From Lewinellaceae bacterium (GTDB lineage Bacteria > Bacteroidota > Bacteroidia > Chitinophagales > Saprospiraceae), in contig JACJYC010000005.1 in NCBI GenBank assembly GCA_020636325.1, forward strand, positions 1 through 64,000: DNA of 64,000 nucleotides, in the 5' to 3' direction. The translations under genes and the position numbers were made by a program. The notes under the pieces are model-generated. The model was not told the DNA's origin. It saw nothing but the letters and a program-made list of their open reading frames with translations, and did no database searches. Of this stretch, positions 25,532 to 34,322 are shown piece after piece. Numbering within the stretch: position 1 is the first letter of the stretch; the number at the start of each line of letters is the position of its first letter.

Positions 25532-28500
25532 TTAACTATCAATTGGAATTTTGAGGATTACACGGGTACCGGCAGGTCGCCCGTCGCTTGTTTTCAGGTC
25601 TTCAACCGCCACGGAAGCTTCCATTTGAGCTTGTTTATTGAGGAGCGCCAACCGGTCTTCCGTCAGTTGCATGCCCAGGGATTTTTTGGTGGCGGCCGAT
25701 TTGCTGCGCAATTCCCTGGCTTTCTCCCGCCCTACCCCATCGTCCTGGATCTCGCAGATCAGCAGATCTTCCGTTTGGAGAAACAGGCGGATGGTCAGGT
25801 GGCCGGCGCTTTCCTTGTGCAACAGGCCGTGCCAGATGGCGTTTTCCACGTAGGGCTGGATGATCAGGGGCGGCACGAACACATTGTCCGCCAGTACGCT
25901 TTCATCTACTTCGATGGAATAGGTGAACTGCTTTTCGAACCGGATGCTTTCCATTTCAATGTACAGGCGGAGGGCTTCCATTTCATTGGACAAGGTGACC
26001 GCCTTGCTGTTGGAATTATCCAGGATCAGCCGGATCAATTTGGCAAACCGGGTGAGGTACAACGAGGCCGTAGCCTGGTCGCTCTTCACGATATACCGGT
26101 TGATGGAATTGAGGCAATTGAAAATAAAGTGCGGGTTCATCTGCGCCCGCAAAGCCTGCATTTCCACGTCCGCCATTTTTTGCCGGGTATCCATAAGAAT
26201 CTTTTCTGCTTTCCTTTTTTCGGCTTCGGCTGTCGCTTTCACCATCTTTCCGGCACAAAGAGAGGCAATTGTGGTCAATATGGACAAATGCTTTTGAGTA
26301 AAGAACGCCTTTTTTGAGTGTTCGCAGTCGATGACCCCCAATACCCTGCCGTCGGAAAGGATCGGCACGGATATTTCCGACAACCGGCGCTTATCGTCCA
26401 GGATGTACCGCGGGTCCTTCGAGGTGTCCGCGATCACCTCCGGCCGGCCCGTAGCGGCGGCGCTGCCCACAATGCCTTTCCCAACCGGGATGGACAAGGG
26501 TTCCTCTATCTCAAATTCGCCGGCGCTTTTGGGACCGAAAGCGGCTTTCTGGACCAACAGGTTTCGCTCATCATCCATCAGGTAGATGACGCAATCCTCA
26601 AAATTGAGCCGGCCGATGCAATCCCGGGCTACGCCCCACAAGACCTCGTCGACCGACTGCTCCCCGTCCATGCTGGAGGTAAAATAGTTGATGGCTTGTT
26701 CCGCTTCCAGCGCTTCCTGCTGCTCTTCGATCTTCCGGTTCCGATTGCGGATAAACAACCCGAGGCCGCCTGCAATCAGGCAGATGGCCGCCGTTACAAA
26801 CCACCAGGTCATCCAGAAAGGCCGCTTGATCCTGAAGCTGAAATCACGGTCGGCCGCCGCCCAGTCGACGTTGTTGATGCCTGCCTCCACCTGCAGGCGG
26901 TAATCACCCGGCGGCAGGGATGAAAACCGGATCAGGTTGTTGTTGTCGGTGTATTTCCACTCGTCATCCAGCCCTGTGAGCCGATACCGGTACCTGACCT
27001 TTTCGGCGTTGTTGAAATACGGGGCCACAAAACTGATCTCGAGCCCACGGCGGGCAAAATCCAGGACGGCCTGCCGGTCAACCGGGTAACGGACAGCGTC
27101 ATTGTTCCCGCTTCTCACCTCTTCGATATACACCTTGAGGGCTTCATTCCGCAGGTCCAGTTTTTCGGGTCGCAGGTAATTCATGCCGTTCAGGCCCCCG
27201 AAGAACAGGACGCCTTCGCGGGTTCGCATCCAGTTGTTGCCGTTGAATCCGTATCCCTGCACGTTATCCGAGTTGTCAAAAAGGTTGAGTTCGGAGGTGG
27301 CGGGGTCCAGGCGGTAGATGCCGTCGTCGGAAGTGGCCCATACGATGCCGTTATCCTCCACGTACAGGGTGATCAGAAAGCTGTCGTCGAAGACATCGGT
27401 GAACTTCTCAACGGTGACGTTGCCGTCCCTGTACCGGGCGGTAAATACCCCCTTCGGGCTGGAAAACAGCAGCCGGTTGTCGGGCAGCACAAAGCCGCAG
27501 ATGATCGGATGGAATTCCGGCCCCAACGGCGCCTTAAGCAGGTAATTCAGGTTCGCATCCAGGCAATGAAGCCCCGTCATGGTGGTGAGCCAGATGATCC
27601 CGTCCGCCCCCTGGTAGGCGCTGTTGGTGTTTTCGCGGGATGCGGGATTCTCCACCAGCTTCAACGCATAGGTCTTTCCGTCCAGCAGGTAAAGGGCGTC
27701 CCTGCCCATGATGAGGTGATCGCCGCTCCGCAGCGTAACGATGTCGTCAATAAAGTCGCCAAGGCTAAGTTTCCGGGTGACCGGCGAGTCGAAGGAGGGG
27801 CGTTTGTACTGATAGGTTCTGGGATCGAAAAGCCATACGCCCAGGTCGGTCGGCCCCAGAATGAGGTAACGCCCGTCGTAAACCAGCCCGCGGATGGATG
27901 GGTGGCTGAGCCGGTCTTCCTGATTGTGCGACGGCAAAAAGAACAGCCAGTCGTCCTTGTCTTTTTTCCAGCATACAAACCCCGCGCCGGTTGCCAGCCA
28001 GAGGTTGCCGTGCTCATCCTCCACCATTTTACGGATGTTGTCAATACCGGTCGATAATCCGTCATTCAACTGGCGGATGCGGATCAGACCGATGGGCGAT
28101 TGCCGGGAAGCGAAACGCGCCACCCCGTCTATCGTGGCCATCCAGACAATGCCTTCCGGGTCGGTAAAAATGGAATTGGCGTAGTCGTTGGTGGTAATGG
28201 CCCTGCCGTCGAGGAAAAACTTGAGCCGCCGGAATGCATGGGTGCTGTTATCGTATTCGAAGATCCCCTCCCTGGCCGGCACAAAAAATTTGCCGGGTTC
28301 GAATTCCGTCAAACCGCGGACGCTGAAAGACGGGCTATAGGGGCCCTTTTCGCTGCGGGGCGGACTTGCCGTTGCGATCGTACGGGTTTTGAAATCGTAC
28401 CAGAAGGAGTTGTTATTCCAGGTGGCGGCCAGAAGGCTGTCTGCATTCAGTGCAAAAATAGCCTGCAAATTCCGGTCCGGCAGGCTGTCCAGGCGGCCTT

Positions 28501-29113
28501 CCCGGGTATCATACCGGTAAATCCAGGCGCGATTCCTGAAAAATAAAGTGTGCCGGCAGGCTGCAAAAACACGGGCGCTGAACGGTCGGGGCAATGGCGG
28601 GGTGATCCTGATGGAGGGTACAAACCGGCGGGTGTCCGGCTGGAATTCCAGAAAGCCGCTGCTGGTCTGCAAACTGACCTCCTGGTCCGGCAACTGGAAC
28701 AGGTCCCCCAGCATCCCGGCCGAATCCTTTGCCGGCGGCGTGACCTCCGTGAAATCCCGAAGGTGTTCATCGTAAAAATAAACGCGGTCCGTACCGGAAA
28801 TCCAGACCCGGTTTGAGCGGTCGCAGAACAGGTGGGTAAAGGTCCCCTTGACCCGGAAATTGATCACTTTCCGGCCGTCGAACCGCTGGACGCTCCTGAA
28901 GTGGAGGATCCAAAGGAACCCCTTGTTGTCCCGGATCACCGACCGGATGGTGCCCGGCCTGATCCCGGAAGAATAATCGAACAGTTGGAGATGGTAGTCG
29001 GGGAGTTGGGCGCGGGCGGTTCCCACCCAGATCCACAACAACAGCAGGAGGCCTGCCGGTCCGGCTGATCTGTTTGTAATTCGACTCCAGAAGATAGATC
29101 GGATAACCTCCAT
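25532..29113 (-). CDS. Propeller sensor histidine kinase (LytS-type) with GAF domain
   Basis: 1193 residues. An N-terminal signal or anchor (AGLLLLLWIWVGTARAQ) leads into a periplasmic region of Reg_prop two-bladed propeller repeats (for example GFLWILHFRSVQRFDG, GIVWMATIDGVARF, GNLWLATGAGFVCW), then a Y_Y_Y domain (YRLTGLDDEWKYTDNNNLI). A transmembrane helix lies near 765-785 (WWFVTAAICLIAGGLGLFI), followed by a coiled coil, a GAF domain (about 820-950) and a His_kinase/HATPase module with phospho-acceptor His in QMNPHFIFNCLNS (about residue 994). This is the HPK7/LytS class that signals to LytTR regulators, here the next gene. The ligand is unknown. A GAF domain in this position is less usual. 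Confidence 0.92.
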   Translation of the reverse strand: MEVIRSIFWSRITNRSAGPAGLLLLLWIWVGTARAQLPDYHLQLFDYSSGIRPGTIRSVIRDNKGFLWILHFRSVQRFDGRKVINFRVKGTFTHLFCDRSNRVWISGTDRVYFYDEHLRDFTEVTPPAKDSAGMLGDLFQLPDQEVSLQTSSGFLEFQPDTRRFVPSIRITPPLPRPFSARVFAACRHTLFFRNRAWIYRYDTREGRLDSLPDRNLQAIFALNADSLLAATWNNNSFWYDFKTRTIATASPPRSEKGPYSPSFSVRGLTEFEPGKFFVPAREGIFEYDNSTHAFRRLKFFLDGRAITTNDYANSIFTDPEGIVWMATIDGVARFASRQSPIGLIRIRQLNDGLSTGIDNIRKMVEDEHGNLWLATGAGFVCWKKDKDDWLFFLPSHNQEDRLSHPSIRGLVYDGRYLILGPTDLGVWLFDPRTYQYKRPSFDSPVTRKLSLGDFIDDIVTLRSGDHLIMGRDALYLLDGKTYALKLVENPASRENTNSAYQGADGIIWLTTMTGLHCLDANLNYLLKAPLGPEFHPIICGFVLPDNRLLFSSPKGVFTARYRDGNVTVEKFTDVFDDSFLITLYVEDNGIVWATSDDGIYRLDPATSELNLFDNSDNVQGYGFNGNNWMRTREGVLFFGGLNGMNYLRPEKLDLRNEALKVYIEEVRSGNNDAVRYPVDRQAVLDFARRGLEISFVAPYFNNAEKVRYRYRLTGLDDEWKYTDNNNLIRFSSLPPGDYRLQVEAGINNVDWAAADRDFSFRIKRPFWMTWWFVTAAICLIAGGLGLFIRNRNRKIEEQQEALEAEQAINYFTSSMDGEQSVDEVLWGVARDCIGRLNFEDCVIYLMDDERNLLVQKAAFGPKSAGEFEIEEPLSIPVGKGIVGSAAATGRPEVIADTSKDPRYILDDKRRLSEISVPILSDGRVLGVIDCEHSKKAFFTQKHLSILTTIASLCAGKMVKATAEAEKRKAEKILMDTRQKMADVEMQALRAQMNPHFIFNCLNSINRYIVKSDQATASLYLTRFAKLIRLILDNSNSKAVTLSNEMEALRLYIEMESIRFEKQFTYSIEVDESVLADNVFVPPLIIQPYVENAIWHGLLHKESAGHLTIRLFLQTEDLLICEIQDDGVGREKARELRSKSAATKKSLGMQLTEDRLALLNKQAQMEASVAVEDLKTSDGRPAGTRVILKIPIDS

Positions 29114-29192
29114 GAATCAGCCGTTTGATCCGGAAAACACCATTATCGGCGTTGTGTAAAAATACGATTCCAGGTTGTAAATCACAGGTTCG

Positions 29193-29227
29193 CTGAGCGG
29201 TTGACCGAAAAATTGAGCGGATGACCG
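29193..29227 (-). promoter_or_regulatory. Direct-repeat operator upstream of the kinase operon
   Basis: CTGAGCGGTTGACCG (29193-29207) and TTGAGCGGATGACCG (29213-29227) are spaced 20 bp start to start. They match the pair at 24714-24748 in base content, spacing and orientation. The site is 80-115 bp upstream of the kinase start and about 95 bp upstream of the divergent acyltransferase gene. Confidence 0.6.
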
Positions 29228-29321
29228 GTTTGAGAACCCTTTCAAAGTTTTTAAACCTGACCGGGGATGCCCCATGTTAAGAAAATTTCACTAGGTTTAT
29301 CCGTAAAAATCCTGATCCGCC

Positions 29322-30434
29322 ATGACACCTGAAAATGCCCATTCGCCTGGATTGGCAGGCCGCCTGCAATCGCTCGATTTTTTCCGCGGGGTGACCATGT
29401 TCCTGCTCGTCGCCGAATTCACCGCCTTGTTTGAGCACCTGACCGACCCGGCACTGGAGGGGACCTGGCTTTACCAGGCGGCCTTGCAGTTTCATCACCA
29501 CCCCTGGAACGGCCTGCGGTTCTGGGACCTGATCCAGCCCTTTTTCATGTTCATCGTCGGGGTTGCGATCCCGTTTTCGATCGCCAACCGGCGCAAGCGC
29601 GGGCAAACGGCCGGCCAGATCCGGAATCACGTGTTGCGGCGCTCCCTGCTGTTGTTGCTCCTGGGCTGGGGGCTTTATTGTCAGGGGCCGGGCCATATTG
29701 TGTTCCGTTTCCAGAATGTACTGGCCCAGTTGTCGGTCACCTATTTGCTGGCCTACCTGGTCATGGACAAACCGGCAAGGGTGCAAATCATCTTTTCCTT
29801 CGTATTGATCGCGATCACGGAGATCATATACCGGACCTTCCCGATCGAAGGATTCAACCATCCCTTCACCCCGAATGAAAATTTCGGCACCTGGCTGGAC
29901 CTGCAATACGGCGGGGCCGACCTGAACGGGTACTGGGTTTCTTTCAATGCCATTCCAACCACGGCGCACACCATCTGGGGCGTGCTCGCCGGTCAGCTTT
30001 TGATGAGCGAACGCACCGGCGCCCAAAAACTGAAAATACTGCTGATCAGCGGCGCTATCGGGGTCATCGCAGGGTATGCGCTCAACCCGGTCACACCCAT
30101 CATCAAGCGCATCTGCACCTCGTCCTTCATCCTGGTCAGCGGCGGCTGGGCGTTGCTGGCATTGGCCCTCTCCTATTGGCTGATCGATATCAAAAAATGG
30201 CAGAAGGGCGTGTTGTTTTTTGCCGTTGTTGGTATGAATTCCCTGTTCATTTACCTCTTTGCGCACGTCGGCGGGGCGGACCTGATCGGGAAAATCGTAA
30301 GCCCGTTCACCACCTCCCTCCTGGGATGGACCGGCGAGGTCGCGACCCTGGTGCTGACCAGCCTGGCAGTCCTGGCGGCGATGTGGTACCTGTGTTACTG
30401 GTTGTATAAAAAGCGGATATTTTTCCGGATTTGA
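29322..30434 (+). CDS. HGSNAT-like membrane acyltransferase (DUF5009 type), first copy
   Basis: 370 residues with about ten hydrophobic helices. The first helix carries the family signature RLQSLDFFRGVTMFLLV, followed by WDLIQPFFMFIVGVAIPFSI. This is the heparan-alpha-glucosaminide N-acetyltransferase-like / DUF5009 group, which moves acyl groups across the membrane onto sugars. A second, diverged copy follows 180 bp downstream. It is divergent from the LytTR kinase operon and shares the intergenic region that holds the direct-repeat operator. Substrate unknown. Confidence 0.82.
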   Translation: MTPENAHSPGLAGRLQSLDFFRGVTMFLLVAEFTALFEHLTDPALEGTWLYQAALQFHHHPWNGLRFWDLIQPFFMFIVGVAIPFSIANRRKRGQTAGQIRNHVLRRSLLLLLLGWGLYCQGPGHIVFRFQNVLAQLSVTYLLAYLVMDKPARVQIIFSFVLIAITEIIYRTFPIEGFNHPFTPNENFGTWLDLQYGGADLNGYWVSFNAIPTTAHTIWGVLAGQLLMSERTGAQKLKILLISGAIGVIAGYALNPVTPIIKRICTSSFILVSGGWALLALALSYWLIDIKKWQKGVLFFAVVGMNSLFIYLFAHVGGADLIGKIVSPFTTSLLGWTGEVATLVLTSLAVLAAMWYLCYWLYKKRIFFRI

Positions 30435-30445
30435 ATAGGGAGGCA

Positions 30446-30513
30446 GACCACTCAGGGCACTCAGATGATAAAGTTTGTATTGTCTCTTAGTGATCTGAGT
30501 GCCCTAAGTGGTC
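30446..30513 (+). terminator. Long inverted repeat between the two acyltransferase genes
   Basis: Two 21-bp arms (30446-30466 and 30493-30513) are complementary with a single mismatch, separated by 26 nt. It begins 12 bp after the first acyltransferase stop. It may terminate transcription or be a dispersed palindromic element. Confidence 0.6.
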
Positions 30514-30614
30514 CAAAACCCTCCTGTGTGACCCAACGGCGGACGGAGCCATCATAAACAACCATAGTACTATTCAAACATAGTTCGTAAATTACCCCCA
30601 CAAAACGAGAAACC

Positions 30615-31718
30615 ATGAAACGCTTCCTTGCATTGGACGTTTTCCGGGGCATGACGATCTGCCTGATGATCATCGTGAACACCTCGGGAGACTGGCAATT
30701 CACCTTTTCACCGCTCAAGCATGCCAACTGGCACGGCTTCACGCCGACCGACCTGGTATTCCCCTCCTTCCTGTTTGCGGTAGGGAATGCTTTCGCCTTC
30801 GTCAAGACCCGATGGGCGGACAAACCTTTGTCGGCTGTGATCGGGAAGATACTGAAACGGACATTGATCATTTTTCTGCTGGGGTATACCCTGTACTGGA
30901 TCCCGTTCGTACAGTGGAACGACGCCGGCGGGTTGTCCTTCATTCCGTTCAGCGAAACCCGCATCCTGGGCGTGCTCCAGCGCATTGCACTTTGTTATTT
31001 CATCGGCGCCATCCTGGTGTATTACCTCAACAAACGGCAACTGGTGATCACATCGGGGCTCATCCTGGTGGGCTACTGGATCGTCATGTCGGCCTTCGGG
31101 GATTATTCCCTGGAGAATAACGCCGTGCGCACCCTCGACCGGTGGTTGTTCGGCGACAGTCACCTGTATATGGGCGACGGCATCCCCTTCGACCCGGAAG
31201 GGCTGCTCAGCACCTTTCCCGCGGTGGTGAACGTGCTCGGCGGCTACCTGGCGGGCATTTACATCATTGAGGGCAACAAGGTCAATTATGAAAAACTGGC
31301 CAAACTGCTGCTGGCCGGCGCCGGGTTGCTGATCCTGTCCTATTGGTGGAACCTGGGCTTTCCGGTCAACAAAAAACTGTGGACCAGCTCATTTGTCACC
31401 CTCACGGTCGGCATCGATCTGGTGGTATTGTCCATGCTGATCTACGCCACCGAATTCGTCAAAAAACCCGTCAATTTCCATTTCTTCGAGATATTCGGCA
31501 AGAACCCGCTGTCCATCTACCTGTTGTCGGAATACCTGGCCATTTTCCTGTTCTTTTTCCGGGTCGGCGACCAATCCTTGTACCGGTTCATCTACGAAAA
31601 GGGCTTTCAATGGATCGGCCCGTATTGGGGGGCGTTGGCGTTTGCCGTGGCTTTCATGCTGATCTGTTGGCTGGTGGGTTGGTGGATGGACAGGAGGAAG
31701 ATCTATATCCGGGTCTGA
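30615..31718 (+). CDS. HGSNAT-like membrane acyltransferase (DUF5009 type), second copy
   Basis: 367 residues, about ten transmembrane helices, starting MKRFLALDVFRGMTICLMII and then PTDLVFPSFLFAVGNAFAF, the DxFRGxT and downstream DL-P-F patterns of the HGSNAT/DUF5009 family. Internal segments ILGVLQRIALCYFIGAI and NPLSIYLLSEYLAIF fit the same family. It differs clearly from the preceding copy, so this is an old duplication or two separate acquisitions. Probably acetylates a sugar during glycan turnover; the substrate is not visible. Confidence 0.85.
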   Translation: MKRFLALDVFRGMTICLMIIVNTSGDWQFTFSPLKHANWHGFTPTDLVFPSFLFAVGNAFAFVKTRWADKPLSAVIGKILKRTLIIFLLGYTLYWIPFVQWNDAGGLSFIPFSETRILGVLQRIALCYFIGAILVYYLNKRQLVITSGLILVGYWIVMSAFGDYSLENNAVRTLDRWLFGDSHLYMGDGIPFDPEGLLSTFPAVVNVLGGYLAGIYIIEGNKVNYEKLAKLLLAGAGLLILSYWWNLGFPVNKKLWTSSFVTLTVGIDLVVLSMLIYATEFVKKPVNFHFFEIFGKNPLSIYLLSEYLAIFLFFFRVGDQSLYRFIYEKGFQWIGPYWGALAFAVAFMLICWLVGWWMDRRKIYIRV

Positions 31719-31837
31719 CAGGGAGTAAGGAAATTCTCAGGCCGAACAAAGGTAAGGGGACCGGTATTACAAAAGAAAATCGGAGAAATTTGTTTTTGTT
31801 ATGCGAAGGGGCCGTTACAATATATGGGTTACAGGTC

Positions 31838-31861
31838 AGCGACGCATGATCATGCGTCGCT
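31838..31861. repeat. 24-bp perfect palindrome
   Basis: The 12-bp arm AGCGACGCATGA is followed at once by its exact reverse complement, with no loop. It lies in the convergent gap between the acyltransferase and folC, directly before the heptamer array. A perfect palindrome of this size suggests a bidirectional terminator or a mobile palindromic element. Confidence 0.75.
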
Positions 31862-31911
31862 ACTTACGACTTACGACTGATGACTTACGACTTACGACTG
31901 ATGACTTACGA
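31862..31911 (-). repeat. Heptamer tandem array after folC
   Basis: Degenerate copies of GACTTAC on + (GTAAGTC in the sense of folC) run directly from the folC TAG stop. Same unit family as 13331-13372. Confidence 0.8.
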
Positions 31912-33213
31912 CTAAATCACCTCCGCCACCACAAAAATACTTCCTCCCACAAAGACCAGATCGTCCGGGCCTGCGGCGCGCCTGGCGGCTTTCAGGGCGT
32001 TGCGCACCGAGCTGTAGGCCCGGCCGTGCAATCCGAATTTTTCGGCGTTGTCCTTTAACGCCTTCGCGTCCAACCCGCGCGGGATATCGGCCTTGGCGAA
32101 GTAGTATCGGGCGTTTTGGGGGAGCAGCGACAGCGCTACCTCCGGCCCTTTGTCGCTGACCATGCCGAACACCATGTGCAGGTTTCGGTAGGGCAATGCC
32201 GCCAGCCGCTCCATCACCGGTCGAAGGCCGCCTTCGTTGTGGGCGCTGTCGACGAGCACTGTCGGCGACTCCCCGATCACCTGCCACCGGCCCATAAAGG
32301 ACGAAAGTTGCCGGACATTCCCCAGGGCGATCCGCAGTTTGTCCTGGTCCTTTTTCAGGAACCCGCTTTGTTCGAGCATTTCCACTGATTGCAGGACGGT
32401 CGCCAGGTTTTTGGACTGGTAAGGCCCGTGGAGGTCGCTCCGGAGTTGAGGAATATACGGCAGGTCATCCCTGAAAACGTCATAGGTGACATGGCTGATG
32501 TCTTCGGCGGCTTGCTCCAGGTAATAGTGTGCATCGGCAAATATAATGGGAGAGGCCGTTTCGGCGGCTTTGGCCCGGAAAACGGGCGCCGATTCCGGGT
32601 GCGTTTCGCCGATGACCACCGGCACGCCGGGTTTGATGATGCCCGCCTTTTCTCCGGCGATCAGCGGGAGGGTATCGCCCAGGAACTGCTGGTGGTCGTA
32701 GCTGATATTGGTGATGATACTGAGCAGGGGCGTCACCACATTGGTGGAGTCCAGGCGGCCGCCGAGGCCCGTTTCGATCACGGCCAGGTCTACTTTTTCC
32801 CGCGCAAAATAATCAAAGGCCATGGCCACCGTGATCTCGAAAAAGCTGGGCTTGATCTCGTCGAAGAGGTGGCGGTATCTTTCCGCAAATTCGATGACGT
32901 ACTCCCGGCTCACGTACCTGCCGTCGATCTTGATGCGCTCCCGGAAATCCTTGTAATGCGGTGAGATGTAAAGGCCCGTTTTCAGTCCGTGCGCCGTGCC
33001 GACGGCTGCCAGCATATGCGCCGTAGACCCCTTCCCGTTGGTGCCCGCGATATGGACGGACGGGTACCGGGTATGCGGCTGGCCGAGGGCTTTCATCAGG
33101 GCCAGGGTATTGCTCAGGTCCTTCTTGAACGCTGCCGGACCGATGCGCTGAAACATGGGCAGCTGCTCGTACAAAAAGCGGAGGGTTTCCTGATATTGGC
33201 GGCGTATGGACAT
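31912..33213 (-). CDS. folC: Folylpolyglutamate synthase / dihydrofolate synthase
   Basis: 433 residues from ATG 33213 (MSIRRQYQETLRFLYEQLPM); the open frame extends to 33282 but the homologous part begins here. It contains the Mur-ligase-type P-loop HIAGTNGKGSTAHML (about 51-65), LYISPHYKDFRERI, the catalytic VIETGLGGRLDSTNVV, ISYDHQQFLGDTLPLIAGEK and C-terminal VLVDSAHNEGGLRP. FolC adds L-glutamate to dihydropteroate and to folates in the cytoplasm. Length is normal. It ends at a heptamer array and is preceded by a CT-rich array. Confidence 0.95.
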   Translation of the reverse strand: MSIRRQYQETLRFLYEQLPMFQRIGPAAFKKDLSNTLALMKALGQPHTRYPSVHIAGTNGKGSTAHMLAAVGTAHGLKTGLYISPHYKDFRERIKIDGRYVSREYVIEFAERYRHLFDEIKPSFFEITVAMAFDYFAREKVDLAVIETGLGGRLDSTNVVTPLLSIITNISYDHQQFLGDTLPLIAGEKAGIIKPGVPVVIGETHPESAPVFRAKAAETASPIIFADAHYYLEQAAEDISHVTYDVFRDDLPYIPQLRSDLHGPYQSKNLATVLQSVEMLEQSGFLKKDQDKLRIALGNVRQLSSFMGRWQVIGESPTVLVDSAHNEGGLRPVMERLAALPYRNLHMVFGMVSDKGPEVALSLLPQNARYYFAKADIPRGLDAKALKDNAEKFGLHGRAYSSVRNALKAARRAAGPDDLVFVGGSIFVVAEVI

Positions 33214-33686
33214 GTGCGGTTGTGTTTTTATTCGCATGCCGGGGAGCCGGGGTGAGGGAGTGAAATCGTTGCCTATTCTCACCCTCTCTCATATTCTCTC
33301 ACCCTCTCGCTCTCTCACCCTCTCACCCTCCCACTCTCTCACCCTCTCACCCTCTCCAAACATGAGCCGGCAAAGCTACGGGAAATTTGGGTTCTGCGCT
33401 TTTGGGAAATCGTAAGGGGAAAATGCTGTATTTTTGGAGCTTGAGCCTGCGAATGGTTCTGATTCAGTGAAATAAAAAATGCCGGATGACAATGACCAGC
33501 GGGATGCATTCAGGTATTAGGTGCTTATCTGCCTTGCCGGCGGACAGGTGCGTACATGGGTTTATTCAGGATGAAGGACGTACTTTGTATAAATGCTGGC
33601 GCGTTTGGCGATCTGTTAGGCCTCATTGCAGGACATAACCGAACAAAATTTCGTAACTTGCGAAACAAATTATATATCAAAAACGA
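33214..33686. other. Intergenic region with CT-rich array; no gene seen
   Basis: From 33277 to 33357 there is a degenerate array of ACCCTCTC octamers. The rest, up to the restriction gene at 33687, shows no supported gene and marks the boundary where the sequence turns AT-rich. A GTTAGGC at 33615-33621 resembles an integron core site but has no partner. Confidence 0.6.
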
Positions 33687-34322
33687 ATGGACGAATTAAT
33701 ACAAAATATAAAGAATCTAGCAGAAGTTTATTCAGCAAACTTGAAAGAAAAAGTTGAAACCAGAACAGAAGAAATGAAAGCTGATAACAACTCTCATTAT
33801 CTCATTTATCGTGTTTTGGGCATTTCCTTACAAGAAGGGCAACTTATTGACCAATATCAAAACACTGGACGATTTCTTTATAAGTATGCAGGTTCCTTTC
33901 TCGAAGCAGCAGCAACTTTATGTTTAAATTTCAAATTCCCAGAAGGTAGAAAGACCAAAATAGAAAATGCAATTGGACAAAGACCAAAGACTTTTGAAAT
34001 TGACTTTCTAAATGGTAATGATGCAATCGAAGTTAAGTGGAGAGATGCAACTACTGACGGAGACCATATTACAAAAGAACACACAAGGGTTAAAGTAATC
34101 AGAGAACACGGTTATAAACCAATTAGGGTAATGTTCTATTATCCTCAACGAGACCAGGCTATAAGAATTCAAGAAACCTTGAAAACACTTTATGCAGGTG
34201 TCGAAGGAGAATATTTTGGTGGTGACGAAGCCTGGAATTACTTAAAAGCTTATACAGGAGTTGACCTGAAAGCTATTTTGACACAGATTGCTAACGAAAG
34301 GACACCCGAGAATGGAAACTAA
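33687..34322 (+). CDS. ApaLI-like type II restriction endonuclease
   Basis: 211 residues. The central region has the features I associate with the ApaLI-like family: YRVLGISLQEGQLIDQYQNT, GRFLYKYAGSFLEAAATL, then the PD-(D/E)XK core EIDFLNG...IEVKWRDATTDGDH with D106, E115 and K117 as probable metal-binding and catalytic residues, and HGYKPIRVMFYYPQRDQAIR. The gene is clearly AT-rich compared with its neighbours and overlaps the methyltransferase gene by 11 bp. The recognition site cannot be derived; ApaLI itself cuts GTGCAC, but specificity may differ. The AT-rich composition indicates horizontal gain. Confidence 0.78.
   Translation: MDELIQNIKNLAEVYSANLKEKVETRTEEMKADNNSHYLIYRVLGISLQEGQLIDQYQNTGRFLYKYAGSFLEAAATLCLNFKFPEGRKTKIENAIGQRPKTFEIDFLNGNDAIEVKWRDATTDGDHITKEHTRVKVIREHGYKPIRVMFYYPQRDQAIRIQETLKTLYAGVEGEYFGGDEAWNYLKAYTGVDLKAILTQIANERTPENGN

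Noticed and set aside
33615..33621. GTTAGGC resembling an integron attC core site before the restriction island
   Set aside because: No matching partner core (GCCTAAC type) with a foldable arm lies at the right distance and no integrase was seen.
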